Numbered from the stretch's first letter, positions 16,654-25,233 are shown. The stretch is 64,000 bases of DNA from Streptomyces venezuelae (GCF_008642275.1 NZ_CP029189.1:1720001-1784000); one strand, 5' to 3'. Translations and numbers: made by a program. The notes: generated by a model from the sequence alone, not told the origin.

Positions 16654-18282
16654 ATGCGCCGCATTCGCTGGGGGGACGTGCTGCTGTCCTCCGTCGCCGC
16701 CGTGGGCTGGTCCCTGATCACGATGGCCGCCGTGGCCGGACTCGGGCTGCATCTGCTGGGCGCCGACGCCGCGGGCGCCGGTGCCCCGGAGGCTTCGCTC
16801 GGCGCGATGACGGCCGCCGCGGTGGTCCTCGCGATCGGTGGAACCGTGACCCCCTCCGGTGACGTCTCGGTCCTCGGAGTCATCGGTACGGGAGCCGAAA
16901 CCTCCCTGGACGTGATGCCCTTGGGGGTGTCGCTGGCCGGAGCGCTGGTCCTGGCGCCACTGTTCCTCCGTTCGCTGCGGGCCGGCGCGGGCCACGGGGA
17001 GACGGCGGTCCGGGTGGTGGTGCTCGCGGGGCTGTTCGTCGCGACGGCGGGCGGACTGGCGCGGGTCGGGCACGACGTGGTCACCTTCGACGGGACGCCC
17101 CCGCTGCCACGGACGCCCGCGAAGGTCGAGGTCCCGGGGATCGGCGACATCGGCGGGCTGCTCCCGGACCGCGTCGGGGACCTGATCGAGACCCGGACCC
17201 GGGTGGGGTTCGCGGTGGAGCCGGAGCCGACCCTGCTGGGCGCGGGGCTCTGGGCGCTCGCCGTACTGGCGCTCGCGCTGCTGGTGTCGCGGCGCGGGCC
17301 GGCCGCGCTCGCCCGGCTGCGGCCCGCCGCCTCGGCGGTGGTGGCGATGCTGCTGGTCGCGGTGGCGGCCGGGTGGGCCGCGGCGGGGTGGGCGGCGCTG
17401 GGCGACGACCGGCCGCGTCGGGTGCTCGGCGGAGCACTGCTGGGGGCACCGAACGGCAGCTGGCCGGGGGTGCTGCTGGGACTGGGCGTGCCGGTGCACG
17501 GCCGGGTCTCGGGGGCTCCGGCCCGGCTGCTGCCCGATCCGCTGGACGATCTGCTGGGGGCGTCCGCGCGGGAGCCGGTGACGGTGGCCCGCCTCGCCGA
17601 GTACGACGAGCGGGTCTGGCTGCTGGTCGCGGGGGCGGCCCTGCTGCTGCTCTACGCGGGCGTGCTGGCGGGCGCCCGGACTCCCGGGCGCGGGGTCCTG
17701 GGGTGCGCGGCGCGACTGTCGGCCTGCACCGCCGTGGCCATGGTGGTGCTGGTGTGGCTGACGGGGTTCTCGGCGGACTCCTCGCTCGCGGTGGTGGGTG
17801 TGGAGGTGGTGGACGCGGGGGTGGAGCTGCGGGGGGACGCTCCGTACGCGCTGCTGCTGGGCGGGCTCTGGGGGGCGGGGGCCGGGGCCGCGGGCGCGCT
17901 GCTGACCCGCAGGCGCCGGGCGGCCCTGCCGGATCCGTACGCCGGGGCGGCGGGTGCGGGCCGGAGCGACCGGCGGCCCGGCTTCCCCGCCGCGGACGCG
18001 CCCACGGCCGCGTACCCGGGGAGCCCCGGCGGCGGCCGGGGCGGGCAGGATCCGCCGCCGGGCTGGGCGCACCCGGCACACCAGCACCCGTATCGGCACC
18101 CGGATCCGGATCCGGACGTCTCCTGGGACGTGACGGTCACCGGTGTCCCGCCGCGCCCGCCCAGGCACGTGCGGCCCGCCCGGCGGCCGCCCTTCACCCC
18201 GCCTCCGCCGCCGGGTGCCCCGCCGCCGCCCCCGAGGCCTCCCGGACCACCCGGGCCGCCGAAGCCTCCCGGGCCACGGTGA
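16654..18282 (+). CDS. Streptophobe-type membrane protein
   Basis: The 542-residue product has about ten hydrophobic segments (first at residues 10-37, last near 395-425) and a long cytoplasmic or extracellular C-terminal tail of about 110 residues. The tail is low-complexity, rich in Pro, Gly and Arg, and ends in runs of prolines. This matches the streptomycete-restricted streptophobe membrane family, which has no known function. It is divergent from the FHA-ABC transporter, 233 bases away, and a functional link with it is possible but unproven. No typical ribosome binding site precedes the ATG closely; GGGGG lies 9 bases upstream. Confidence 0.75.
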   Translation: MRRIRWGDVLLSSVAAVGWSLITMAAVAGLGLHLLGADAAGAGAPEASLGAMTAAAVVLAIGGTVTPSGDVSVLGVIGTGAETSLDVMPLGVSLAGALVLAPLFLRSLRAGAGHGETAVRVVVLAGLFVATAGGLARVGHDVVTFDGTPPLPRTPAKVEVPGIGDIGGLLPDRVGDLIETRTRVGFAVEPEPTLLGAGLWALAVLALALLVSRRGPAALARLRPAASAVVAMLLVAVAAGWAAAGWAALGDDRPRRVLGGALLGAPNGSWPGVLLGLGVPVHGRVSGAPARLLPDPLDDLLGASAREPVTVARLAEYDERVWLLVAGAALLLLYAGVLAGARTPGRGVLGCAARLSACTAVAMVVLVWLTGFSADSSLAVVGVEVVDAGVELRGDAPYALLLGGLWGAGAGAAGALLTRRRRAALPDPYAGAAGAGRSDRRPGFPAADAPTAAYPGSPGGGRGGQDPPPGWAHPAHQHPYRHPDPDPDVSWDVTVTGVPPRPPRHVRPARRPPFTPPPPPGAPPPPPRPPGPPGPPKPPGPR

Positions 18283-18378
18283 CGGCCCGGGCGTGCCCGC
18301 CCGGCCGGGCGACCGGCACGTTCAGGAAATGGGACGGGGGTCCTGTCACCTGGGCCGGGAAGATACGGTGAGGGCACC

Positions 18379-19578
18379 ATGAGCGCATCGCAGACCTCCG
18401 ACGTCCCCACCCTCCTCGTCAAGATCTTCGGCAAGGACCGTCCCGGGATCACCGCCGGGCTGTTCGACACCCTCGCCGCCTACTCCGTCGACGTCGTCGA
18501 CATCGAGCAGGTCGTCACCCGTGGCCGCATCGTCCTGTGCGCCCTCGTCACCAAGCCCGACGGCGGAGCCGAGGGCGATCTGCGGGCCACGGTCCACAGC
18601 TGGGCCGAATCCCTCAGGATGCAGGCCGAGATCCTCTCCGGTACCGGTGACAACCGGCCGCGCGGCAGCGGCCGCTCGCACGTCACCGTGCTCGGGCACC
18701 CGCTGACCGCCGAGTCCACGGCGGCCATCGCCGCGAAGATCACCGGCACCGGCGGCAACATCGACCGTATCTTCCGGCTCGCCAAGTACCCGGTGACAGC
18801 GGTGGAGTTCGCCGTCTCCGGTGTCGAGACGGAGCCGCTGCGCACCGCGCTGGCCACCGCCTCCGCGCACATCGGCGTGGACGTGGCCGTGGTCTCGGCC
18901 GGACTGCACCGCCGGGCCCAGCGCCTGGTCGTCATGGACGTGGACTCGACCCTCATCCAGGACGAGGTCATCGAGCTGTTCGCGGCGCACGCCGGGTGCG
19001 AGGCCGAGGTCGCCGAGGTCACCGAGCGGGCCATGCGCGGTGAGCTGGACTTCGAACAGTCGCTGCACGCCCGGGTGGCGCTGCTGGCGGGCCTGGACGC
19101 GTCCGTGGTGGACAAGGTGCGCGCCGAGGTGCAGCTGACGCCGGGTGCGCGGACCCTGATCCGCACGCTCAAGCGGCTCGGCTACCAGGTGGGTGTGGTC
19201 TCCGGCGGCTTCACCCAGGTGACGGACGATCTGCGGGAGCGGCTGGGGCTGGACTTCGCCTCCGCCAACACCCTGGAGATCGTCGACGGGAAGCTGACGG
19301 GCAAGGTCACCGGCGAGATCGTGGACCGCGCGGGCAAGGCCCGGCTGCTGCGCCGCTTCGCCGCGGAGGCCGACGTACCGCTGTCCCAGACGGTGGCCAT
19401 CGGCGACGGCGCCAACGACCTGGACATGCTGAACGCGGCGGGGCTGGGTGTGGCCTTCAACGCCAAGCCGGTGGTCCGCGAGGCCGCGCACACGGCGGTG
19501 AACGTGCCCTTCCTCGACGCGGTGCTGTACCTGCTCGGCATCACCCGCGAGGAGATCGAGGCCGCCGACCTGGTCTGA
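18379..19578 (+). CDS. serB: Phosphoserine phosphatase with N-terminal ACT domains
   Basis: SerB catalyses the last step of serine biosynthesis. The 399-residue product has an ACT-like regulatory region in the first 170 residues (TLLVKIFGKDRPGITAGLFD, and a second repeat from SHVTVLGHPL) and a HAD phosphatase domain with the DxDxT nucleophile motif VMDVDSTLIQDEV, GVVSGGFTQV, and AIGDGANDLDMLNAAG. The double-ACT layout is typical of actinobacterial SerB. GGTGAGGG lies 6 bases before the ATG. It is a single-gene unit followed by a GC-rich hairpin. Confidence 0.95.
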   Translation: MSASQTSDVPTLLVKIFGKDRPGITAGLFDTLAAYSVDVVDIEQVVTRGRIVLCALVTKPDGGAEGDLRATVHSWAESLRMQAEILSGTGDNRPRGSGRSHVTVLGHPLTAESTAAIAAKITGTGGNIDRIFRLAKYPVTAVEFAVSGVETEPLRTALATASAHIGVDVAVVSAGLHRRAQRLVVMDVDSTLIQDEVIELFAAHAGCEAEVAEVTERAMRGELDFEQSLHARVALLAGLDASVVDKVRAEVQLTPGARTLIRTLKRLGYQVGVVSGGFTQVTDDLRERLGLDFASANTLEIVDGKLTGKVTGEIVDRAGKARLLRRFAAEADVPLSQTVAIGDGANDLDMLNAAGLGVAFNAKPVVREAAHTAVNVPFLDAVLYLLGITREEIEAADLV

Positions 19579-19606
19579 GCCCGACCCCCTGACCCGACGA
19601 GCACGA

Positions 19607-19643
19607 ACGGGCCCCGGCAGCCGATGCGGTTGCCGGGGCCCGT
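19607..19643 (+). terminator. Terminator after serB
   Basis: A perfect 13-bp stem (ACGGGCCCCGGCA with TGCCGGGGCCCGT) with an 11-base loop lies 28 bases after the serB stop. It lacks a U tract and could act on both strands. Confidence 0.7.
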
Positions 19644-19664
19644 CGGTGTGCCGGGCTCGTCGCT

Positions 19665-19750
19665 GGGCCGGGCCCTTCGGCGGGCCGGGCCCTTCGGTGG
19701 GCCGGGACCCTCCGGTGTCCTCGGACCCCCGGTGTCCCGGGACCTCCGGT
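19665..19750. repeat. Degenerate 17-bp tandem repeat, five copies
   Basis: Five head-to-tail units (19665, 19682, 19699, 19717 and 19734; lengths 17, 17, 18, 17, 17) follow the pattern GGGCCGGGCCCTTCGGT, with the last two decayed to GTCCTCGGACCCCCGGT and GTCCCGGGACCTCCGGT. The array ends on the stop codon of the SixA-like gene. Confidence 0.8.
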
Positions 19751-20271
19751 CAGAGGCCCTTGGGGGTCCAGTAGTCGAGCAGGGTGCCCACTCCGTGTTC
19801 CACGGACTTCCACGATCCGGTGAAGGAGACCACGGCGAGGGCCGCGGTCGGGAAGCCCGTACGGGTCATACGCGTCATGGTGTCGCCCTCCGCGCGCCCC
19901 GAGAGGGCGTCGGCGAGGGCGTGCATGCCGGGGTTGTGCCCGATGACGAGGAGGTCGGAGACCTCGTCGGAGGTCTCGTTGAGCAGGGCGATGAGCTCGC
20001 CCAGCGAGGCGTCGTAGAGCCTCTCCTCGTAGTGGGTCTTGGGCCGGTGCGGCATCTCCTGGACGGCGAGCTTCCAGGTCTCGCGGGTGCGGGCGGCGGT
20101 GGAGCACAGGGCCAGGTCGAAGACGATGCCGGTTTCGGCGAGCTTCAGACCGACGGCCGGCGCGTCCTTGCGGCCCCGTTCCGCGAGCGGTCGATCGTGG
20201 TCGGACACCTCGGGCCAGTCGGCCTTGGCGTGCCGGAGGAGGGCGATCCTGCGGGGTGTGTCGGCGCTCAT
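19750..20271 (-). CDS. SixA-like histidine phosphatase
   Basis: The 173-residue product belongs to the histidine (phosphoglycerate-mutase) phosphatase superfamily, SixA branch. It has the catalytic RHG-type motif as LLRHAKADWPEV (residues 10-21), DLALCSTAARTRETW, the acid YEERLYDAS, and the second histidine VIGHNPGMHALAD. SixA enzymes dephosphorylate phosphohistidine or small phosphoesters. GGGAG lies close to the ATG. The gene's stop codon adjoins the 17-bp tandem repeat array. Confidence 0.9.
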   Translation of the reverse strand: MSADTPRRIALLRHAKADWPEVSDHDRPLAERGRKDAPAVGLKLAETGIVFDLALCSTAARTRETWKLAVQEMPHRPKTHYEERLYDASLGELIALLNETSDEVSDLLVIGHNPGMHALADALSGRAEGDTMTRMTRTGFPTAALAVVSFTGSWKSVEHGVGTLLDYWTPKGL

Positions 20272-20340
20272 GACTCCCAGCTTCGCATGAAACGAGCCAT
20301 GGGGTGCAGGGCGTTGAGGGGGGTGAGGGGGCGCGGGAGG

Positions 20341-20571
20341 TCAGCCGACGGCGCGCAGGAGCTGCTCGGCGACCTGGACGAGGCCCGAGACCTCGCCGGT
20401 GGCCGCGTGGGCCTCGCCGGATCCGGCGAGGAGCAGGAGCAGGAGCCCGAAGGCGAGGGCGGGCAGGGCCAGTGCCCACCAGTGCAGCCGGGTGGCTGCG
20501 GTGGTGGTGGCGCGGGCCCGGGAGCCGGAAGGGCGCGGCGGGAGGGGCCTGAGGTGCGTGGGGGCCGACAT
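20341..20571 (-). CDS. Small single-pass membrane protein
   Basis: This 76-residue hypothetical protein has a basic, proline-rich N-terminus (MSAPTHLRPLPPRPSGSRAR) and one strong membrane helix (WWALALPALAFGLLLLLLAG, about residues 31-50), then a short tail. I do not recognise a family. The ATG at 20571 has GGAGG 6 bases upstream, which supports translation. It lies between the SixA-like gene and a small transporter-associated ORF. Confidence 0.65.
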   Translation of the reverse strand: MSAPTHLRPLPPRPSGSRARATTTAATRLHWWALALPALAFGLLLLLLAGSGEAHAATGEVSGLVQVAEQLLRAVG

Positions 20572-20724
20572 GGCCGCCTCCGTGGGTGTGGACCGGACTG
20601 ACTCGCTGCCTACGAATCTATGGTTCCGGGGCGGTGGTGCCCATCCGGGGTACACCCCACTTCACCCTGAGCCTGGCCCCCTAGGGGTGGTGGGGTTAGC
20701 CCCACCTTCCGCCCGGGTCCGCGC

Positions 20725-20844
20725 TCACGGGGAGGCGATCGTGGCGATGACGGAGATGATCACGGTGACGGCGAGGAACGCACCGAGCACGAGGCCGAGC
20801 TTCTTGCGGCCGTCCTGCGGGTTCGGTTCAAGTACGGGCGACAT
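20725..20844 (-). CDS. 39-residue transporter-associated membrane peptide (SGM_5486-like)
   Basis: This very short gene encodes MSPVLEPNPQDGRKKLGLVL and then a single helix GAFLAVTVIISVIATIASP. It begins 5 bases after the MFS stop codon, with GGAGA 8 bases upstream of its ATG and inside the MFS 3' end. I recall a small family annotated as SGM_5486 transporter-associated proteins with the same NPQ-[DN]-G-[QR]-KK motif and the same position after a CynX/NimT-type MFS gene. It is probably an accessory subunit or regulator of that transporter. Confidence 0.7.
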   Translation of the reverse strand: MSPVLEPNPQDGRKKLGLVLGAFLAVTVIISVIATIASP

Positions 20845-20849
20845 GCCGG

Positions 20850-22142
20850 TCAGTCTCCCATGCCGCATTCGTCCTCGATCGTGCGGTCCCGTCCTGCGAG
20901 GACGCCCAGCGCGATCTGCGGTACGAGGAGTCCGGCCATCAGGGCGAGCGGCAGGTCCCAGCCGCCGCTGTGCTGGTAGAGGGCGCCGACGAGGAGGGGG
21001 CCGGGGATGGAGATGAGGTAGCCGGCGCTCTGGGCGAAGGCGGAGAGCTTGACCACGCCGGCCGGGGACTTGGCGCGCAGCCCGATCATGGTGATGACGA
21101 GGGGGAAGGCGCAGTTGGAGATGCCGAGCAGGAGCGCCCAGGCCCAGGCTCCGGCGGCGGGGGCGAAGTACAGGCCGAGGTAGCCGACGAGGCCGAAGAC
21201 CCCGAGGGTGACGGCGATGGCTCCCTGGTTCTTCATCCGGGCGGCGAGGCCGGGGATGACGAAGGCGAGCGGGACGCCCATGACCATGGTGACGGCGAGG
21301 AGCACTCCGGCCGTGGCGGCGGAGACGCCGGCGTCGCGGAAGATCTGCGGGAGCCAGCCCATGGTGATGTACGCACCGGTGGCCTGGAGGCCGAAGTAGC
21401 AGGCCAGGGCCCAGGCGGTGCGGCTGCGGACGACCCTCGGGCCGGTCCCGGACCCGGTGGGGGTGGTGGGGTCCCCGGCCCGGGCGGAGCGGCGGGAGGC
21501 GCGGGCGACGGGCAGCCACGGCAGTACGGCGAGCAGGGCGAGCACGGCCCAGACCAGCAGGCCGGTGCGCCAGCTGCCGCCGAGCGCGTCGGTCAGCGGG
21601 ACGGTCGCGGCGGCGGCGAGCGAGGTGCCGGCGGCCAGGGACATGGAGTACAGGCCGATCATGGTGCCGACCCGGTCCGGGAAGTAGCGCTTGACGATCA
21701 CCGGGAGCAGCACGTTGGTGAGGGCTATGCCGGCCAGTGACAGGGCGCTGGCGGCGAGGAAGCCGACGGCACCGGTCGCGAAGGGGCGGATGAGCAGGCC
21801 GGTGGCGACCGCGGCCATGCCGGCGCAGACGACGGCGGCCGGGCCGAAGCGGCGGGAGAGCCGGGGTGCGGTGACGCCGAAGACGGCGAAGCAGAGGGCG
21901 GGGACGGAGGTGATCAGTCCGGCGAGGGTGCCGCTCATGCCGAGACCCGTGCGGGTCTCCTCGAAGAGCGCGCCGAGGCTGGTGATGGCGGGCCGCAGGT
22001 TGAGGGCGGCCAGCACGATGCCGACGATGAGCACCGGGCCGAGCCAGGTCGGCTGAGCCGTCGCCTGCGGGGCGGCGGCCGGGGTGCGGGTCGCGGCGGC
22101 CGCGGCGGACCGGTCGAGCGTCTGGGTTTCTTCGTCGGGCAT
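20850..22142 (-). CDS. MFS transporter, CynX/NimT family
   Basis: The 430-residue product has 12 predicted membrane helices in two halves and the CynX/NimT-type start of helix 1 (LIVGIVLAALNLRPAITSLG). Family members carry cyanate, nitroimidazoles or other small molecules, and the substrate here is unknown. It is followed by a 39-residue partner peptide and is divergent from a FadR-type GntR regulator. The ATG at 22142 has no ribosome binding site; TATGAT lies exactly 6 bases upstream, a leaderless arrangement. A perfect palindrome next to the -10 is the likely GntR operator. Confidence 0.9.
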   Translation of the reverse strand: MPDEETQTLDRSAAAAATRTPAAAPQATAQPTWLGPVLIVGIVLAALNLRPAITSLGALFEETRTGLGMSGTLAGLITSVPALCFAVFGVTAPRLSRRFGPAAVVCAGMAAVATGLLIRPFATGAVGFLAASALSLAGIALTNVLLPVIVKRYFPDRVGTMIGLYSMSLAAGTSLAAAATVPLTDALGGSWRTGLLVWAVLALLAVLPWLPVARASRRSARAGDPTTPTGSGTGPRVVRSRTAWALACYFGLQATGAYITMGWLPQIFRDAGVSAATAGVLLAVTMVMGVPLAFVIPGLAARMKNQGAIAVTLGVFGLVGYLGLYFAPAAGAWAWALLLGISNCAFPLVITMIGLRAKSPAGVVKLSAFAQSAGYLISIPGPLLVGALYQHSGGWDLPLALMAGLLVPQIALGVLAGRDRTIEDECGMGD

Positions 22143-22148
22143 TCAACC

Positions 22149-22154
22149 ATCATA
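22149..22154 (-). promoter_or_regulatory. -10 hexamer of the leaderless MFS promoter
   Basis: TATGAT reads on the minus strand, 6 bases before the ATG at 22142. A weak TGGACA (22179-22174) is a possible -35, with a long 19-base spacer. Confidence 0.55.
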
Positions 22155-22155
22155 G

Positions 22156-22170
22156 AATCATGGGATGATT
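22156..22170. promoter_or_regulatory. Likely GntR-family operator
   Basis: AATCATGGGATGATT is a perfect inverted repeat (6-3-6). It sits immediately upstream of the MFS -10 hexamer and 63 bases before the divergent GntR gene, so a bound repressor would block the MFS promoter and could autoregulate. Confidence 0.55.
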
Positions 22171-22232
22171 GGTTGTCCAGTCGCCGGTAGCCGCTCACCG
22201 GTCCTTCGTGACGTCGCCCCTGAGAGGAACCC

Positions 22233-22937
22233 ATGCCGCTGACCTCGCCCCGGCGCTCCGCACTCGTCGATCAGGTGATCGCCCAGCTGCGGAACCAGAT
22301 CACCTCCGGCGAGTGGGCGGTCGGCGCCCGCATCCCGACCGAGCCGGAGCTCGTCGAGCTGCTCGGGGTCGCCCGAAACACGGTGCGTGAGGCCGTGCGG
22401 GCGCTGGCGCACAACGGGCTCCTCGACATCCGGCAGGGCTCGGGGACGTACGTCATCGCCACCAGCGAGCTGGCCGGCGTGATGCACCGCCGCTTCGCCG
22501 GGGCCGAGCCGCGGCACATCGCCGAGCTGCGTTCGACGCTGGAGTCCTCGGCGGCCCGGCTGGCGGCGGAGCGGCGCACCGAGCGGGACCTCGTCCAGCT
22601 GGACGCCCTGCTGGCGCGCCGCGAGGAGGCCTGGGCCGGCGGGGACGCGGAGGTGTTCGTGGCGGCGGACGTGAGTCTGCACATGGCGGTGGTGACCGCT
22701 TCGCACAACGACGTGCTGATCGAGCTGTACGCGGACCTCGGCGACCTGGTGGCCGACTGGCTGCGGGCGGACGTGGGGACCGAGCTGCGCCCTTCCGCCC
22801 ATCTGGACCACGCCCGGCTGATCGAGGCGATCCGGCGGGGCGACGGGGACGCGGCGGCCTCGGAGGCCGCGGGCTACCCGTTCGCCTGCCTCGGCAAGAA
22901 CGCGCAGGAGGTCCCGCTCACGGGCGCCGGTGACTGA
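22233..22937 (+). CDS. FadR-type GntR family transcriptional regulator
   Basis: The 234-residue regulator has an N-terminal winged helix (VDQVIAQLRNQITSGEWAVG, then PTEPELVELLGVARNTVREA and GLLDIRQGSGTYV) and a C-terminal FCD ligand-binding domain with a conserved acidic/histidine set (ELRSTLESSAARLAAE, ADVSLHMAVVTASHN, HARLIEAIRRGDGDAA). It is divergent from the MFS transporter and probably controls it. Its 3' end overlaps the convergent secreted-protein gene by 20 bases. GAGAGGAA precedes the ATG. Confidence 0.92.
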   Translation: MPLTSPRRSALVDQVIAQLRNQITSGEWAVGARIPTEPELVELLGVARNTVREAVRALAHNGLLDIRQGSGTYVIATSELAGVMHRRFAGAEPRHIAELRSTLESSAARLAAERRTERDLVQLDALLARREEAWAGGDAEVFVAADVSLHMAVVTASHNDVLIELYADLGDLVADWLRADVGTELRPSAHLDHARLIEAIRRGDGDAAASEAAGYPFACLGKNAQEVPLTGAGD

Positions 22938-23349
22938 CCCAGGCCGAGCGGACCTCTTTCCAGCAACGGCCGACGAGCTCGGTCCGGCCGGCCGGACCGA
23001 CGGCCACGGCGGCGCCGTCGCCGTCCACGTCCCACCAGCGGTCGCACTCGACGTGCAGCCGCACGAGGTCGGTCTCCGGGTAGGCGTTGTGGCAGTACGC
23101 CGACACCTGCGAGCCGTTGATGACGGTGTCGCAGTCGGCGCCGAAGAGATCGCCCCCGGCGGGCCGTGCGGGTTGCGTCGGGGGTTCGGCGGGGATGTCG
23201 TCGAGCTCCACGACGGCCGGGGCCGCCACCTCGGGGCCGGGCACGTGCTCCTCACCCACGGGCTGAGCGGCGGCTCCGGGGACCATGAGTCCGGTCAGGA
23301 TGACGGACGTGACCAGCACGGATACGACTCGGCTCGGCCTCGCGCGCAC
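22918..23349 (-). CDS. Secreted small four-cysteine protein
   Basis: The 143-residue hypothetical protein has a clear signal peptide (MRARPSRVVSVLVTSVILTG, cleavage after GAAA-Q). The mature part has an acidic, proline-rich stretch, then a compact C-terminal region with four cysteines (GADCDTV, AYCHN, HVECDRW, GRCWKE) that could form two disulfides. I do not recognise the family. GGAGGAGG lies upstream of the GTG start. Its end overlaps the end of the GntR gene by 20 bases. Confidence 0.75.
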   Translation of the reverse strand: MRARPSRVVSVLVTSVILTGLMVPGAAAQPVGEEHVPGPEVAAPAVVELDDIPAEPPTQPARPAGGDLFGADCDTVINGSQVSAYCHNAYPETDLVRLHVECDRWWDVDGDGAAVAVGPAGRTELVGRCWKEVRSAWVSHRRP

Positions 23350-23537
23350 TCCTACCTCCTCCCCGCAGGAGCCGAGAAGATCCCGGCCTGGTCAGTTTGC
23401 AGGCATCTGCCCCGGTTTTCGACTCGGGAAGATCCAGTCGGCCGGTGAACATGCGATCGAGCGCGCCCCCGCGGCGCGGCCTCGGCGGCGCCCCGGGGCG
23501 CGCAAACCCCGCTGTTCGTCGCTCCGGGGCGCGGAAC

Positions 23538-23579
23538 GGCGGCGACCCCGCCTCCCGGAAGGGAAGCGGGGCCGCCGCC
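23538..23579 (-). terminator. Terminator after fabI
   Basis: A long imperfect stem (GGCGGCGACCCCGCCTCCC with GGGAAGCGGGGCCGCCGCC, 17 of 19 paired) with a GGAA loop lies about 28 bases downstream of the fabI stop. The rest of the 23350-23606 gap holds no gene that I can support. Confidence 0.7.
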
Positions 23580-23606
23580 GTACGGATACGGGAGACCGAT
23601 CGGGGA

Positions 23607-24377
23607 TCAGGCACCCATCGCGTGCAGGCCGCCGTCCACGTGGACGATCTCGCCGGTGGTCTTCGGGAACCAGTCGGACAGCAGGGCCACGACGCCGCGG
23701 CCCGTGGGCTCCGGGTCGCTCATGTCCCACGACAGCATGGAACGGTGGTTCCAGGTGTCCGCGAGGTCCGAGAAGCCGGGGATGGACTTCGCGGCCATCG
23801 AGCCGAGCGGACCGGCCGAGACCAGGTTGCAGCGGATGTTCTCCTTGCCCAGGTCACGGGCGAGGTAGCGGCTGGTGGCCTCCAGGGCGGCCTTGGCCGG
23901 GCCCATCCAGTCGTACTGCGGCCAGGCGAACTGCGCGTCGAAGGTGAGGCCGACGACGGCCGCGCCCTCCACCGGGAACAGCGGCTTGCAGGCCATGGTC
24001 AGCGACTTCAGCGAGAACGCCGAGACGTGCATGGCGGTGGCCACCGACTCGAACGGGGTGTTCAGGAAGTTGCCGCCGAGGGCGTCCTGCGGCGCGAAGC
24101 CGATGGAGTGGACGACGCCGTCCAGGCCGCCGAGCTCGTCGCGGACGAGGCCCTCCAGGCGGGCCAGGTGCTCGTCGTTGGTGACGTCGAGCTCGATCAC
24201 CTTGACCGGCTTCGGCAGCTTCTTCGCGATGCGCTCGGTCAGCGACGGACGCGGCCACGCGGTGAGGATGACCTCGGCGCCCTGCTCCTGGGCCAGCCGG
24301 GCCGTGTGGAAGGCGATGGACGACTCCATCAGCACACCCGTGATGAGGATGCGCTTGCCCTCGAGAATTCCGCTCAT
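23607..24377 (-). CDS. fabI: Enoyl-[acyl-carrier-protein] reductase (NADH)
   Basis: FabI catalyses the last reduction of fatty-acid elongation. The 256-residue protein has the FabI-type glycine motif (ILITGVLMESSIAFHTARLA), VVHSIGFAPQDALGG, and the active-site pair in YDWMGPAKAALEATSRYLA (Tyr-x6-Lys), with C-terminal GGLHAMGA resembling InhA-like enzymes. It is the second gene of a fabG-fabI operon, 5 bases after fabG. Enzymes of this class are the targets of triclosan and isoniazid-type inhibitors. Confidence 0.95.
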   Translation of the reverse strand: MSGILEGKRILITGVLMESSIAFHTARLAQEQGAEVILTAWPRPSLTERIAKKLPKPVKVIELDVTNDEHLARLEGLVRDELGGLDGVVHSIGFAPQDALGGNFLNTPFESVATAMHVSAFSLKSLTMACKPLFPVEGAAVVGLTFDAQFAWPQYDWMGPAKAALEATSRYLARDLGKENIRCNLVSAGPLGSMAAKSIPGFSDLADTWNHRSMLSWDMSDPEPTGRGVVALLSDWFPKTTGEIVHVDGGLHAMGA

Positions 24378-24382
24378 GGTGA

Positions 24383-25102
24383 TCAGTGACCCATGCCCAA
24401 TCCGCCGTCAACGGGAATGACGGCTCCGGTGATGTACGCGGCGTCGTCGGACGCCAGGAAGCGGACGGCTGCCGCGATCTCCTCGGGCTGCGCGTAACGG
24501 CCGAGCGGCACCTGGCCCACGATGCCCGCGCGCTGCTCGTCGGTGAGCACCTTCGTCATGTCGGTGTCCACGAAACCGGGGGCGACGACGTTGAAGGTGA
24601 TGTTGCGGGAACCGAGCTCACGGGCGAGGGAGCGGGCGAAGCCCACCAGCGCGGCCTTGGAGGCGGCGTAGTTGGCCTGGCCGGCCGAGCCCAGGAGCCC
24701 GACGACCGAGGAGATCAGGACGACACGGCCCTTCTTGGCACGGAGCATGCCACGGTTCGCGCGCTTGACCACCCGGAAGGTACCGGTGAGGTTGGTGTCG
24801 ACGACGGACGTGAAGTCCTCCTCGGACATGCGCATCAGCAGCGTGTCCTTGGTGATGCCCGCGTTGGCCACGAGCACCTCGACCGCGCCGTGCGCGTCCT
24901 CGATCGTCTTGTAGGCCTGCTCCACCTGCTCGGAGTCGGTGATGTCGCACCGCACCGCCAGGACACCGAGCGAGGTGAGCGCCTCCGGCGGCTCACCCGA
25001 CCGGTACGTGATCGCGACCTTGTCGCCGGCCTCCGCGAAGGCTTGGGCGATGGCGAGGCCGATGCCCCGGTTTCCTCCGGTGACGAGAACCGAGCGGCTC
25101 AA
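24383..25102 (-). CDS. fabG: 3-oxoacyl-[acyl-carrier-protein] reductase
   Basis: FabG reduces beta-ketoacyl-ACP with NADPH. The 239-residue SDR has VLVTGGNRGIGLAIAQ, NAGITKD, the catalytic triad region LISSVVGLLGSAGQANYAAS-K and PGFVDTDMT. The start codon is TTG, which is unusual but well supported: the N-terminus MSRSVLVTGG is the one I recall for Streptomyces FabG, and AAGGGTGA lies 6 bases upstream. It is cotranscribed with fabI and divergent from tldD. Confidence 0.95.
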   Translation of the reverse strand: MSRSVLVTGGNRGIGLAIAQAFAEAGDKVAITYRSGEPPEALTSLGVLAVRCDITDSEQVEQAYKTIEDAHGAVEVLVANAGITKDTLLMRMSEEDFTSVVDTNLTGTFRVVKRANRGMLRAKKGRVVLISSVVGLLGSAGQANYAASKAALVGFARSLARELGSRNITFNVVAPGFVDTDMTKVLTDEQRAGIVGQVPLGRYAQPEEIAAAVRFLASDDAAYITGAVIPVDGGLGMGH

Positions 25103-25208
25103 CGGATCACCCTTTCGCTAGCGGTCTGAATACCAAAAACCTATAGGTCGCACCGCTCGTACGGAGAATCGACCCCCGACAGGGCCTTGCGACCGGCTCT
25201 GTCGAATC

Positions 25209-25226
25209 CCTACAGAAAGATGTAGG
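25209..25226. promoter_or_regulatory. Palindrome between fabG and tldD
   Basis: CCTACA-GAAAGA-TGTAGG is an 18-base inverted repeat with perfect 6-bp arms in the divergent promoter region. It could be an operator for either side. Confidence 0.35.
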
Positions 25227-25233
25227 CACAAGG

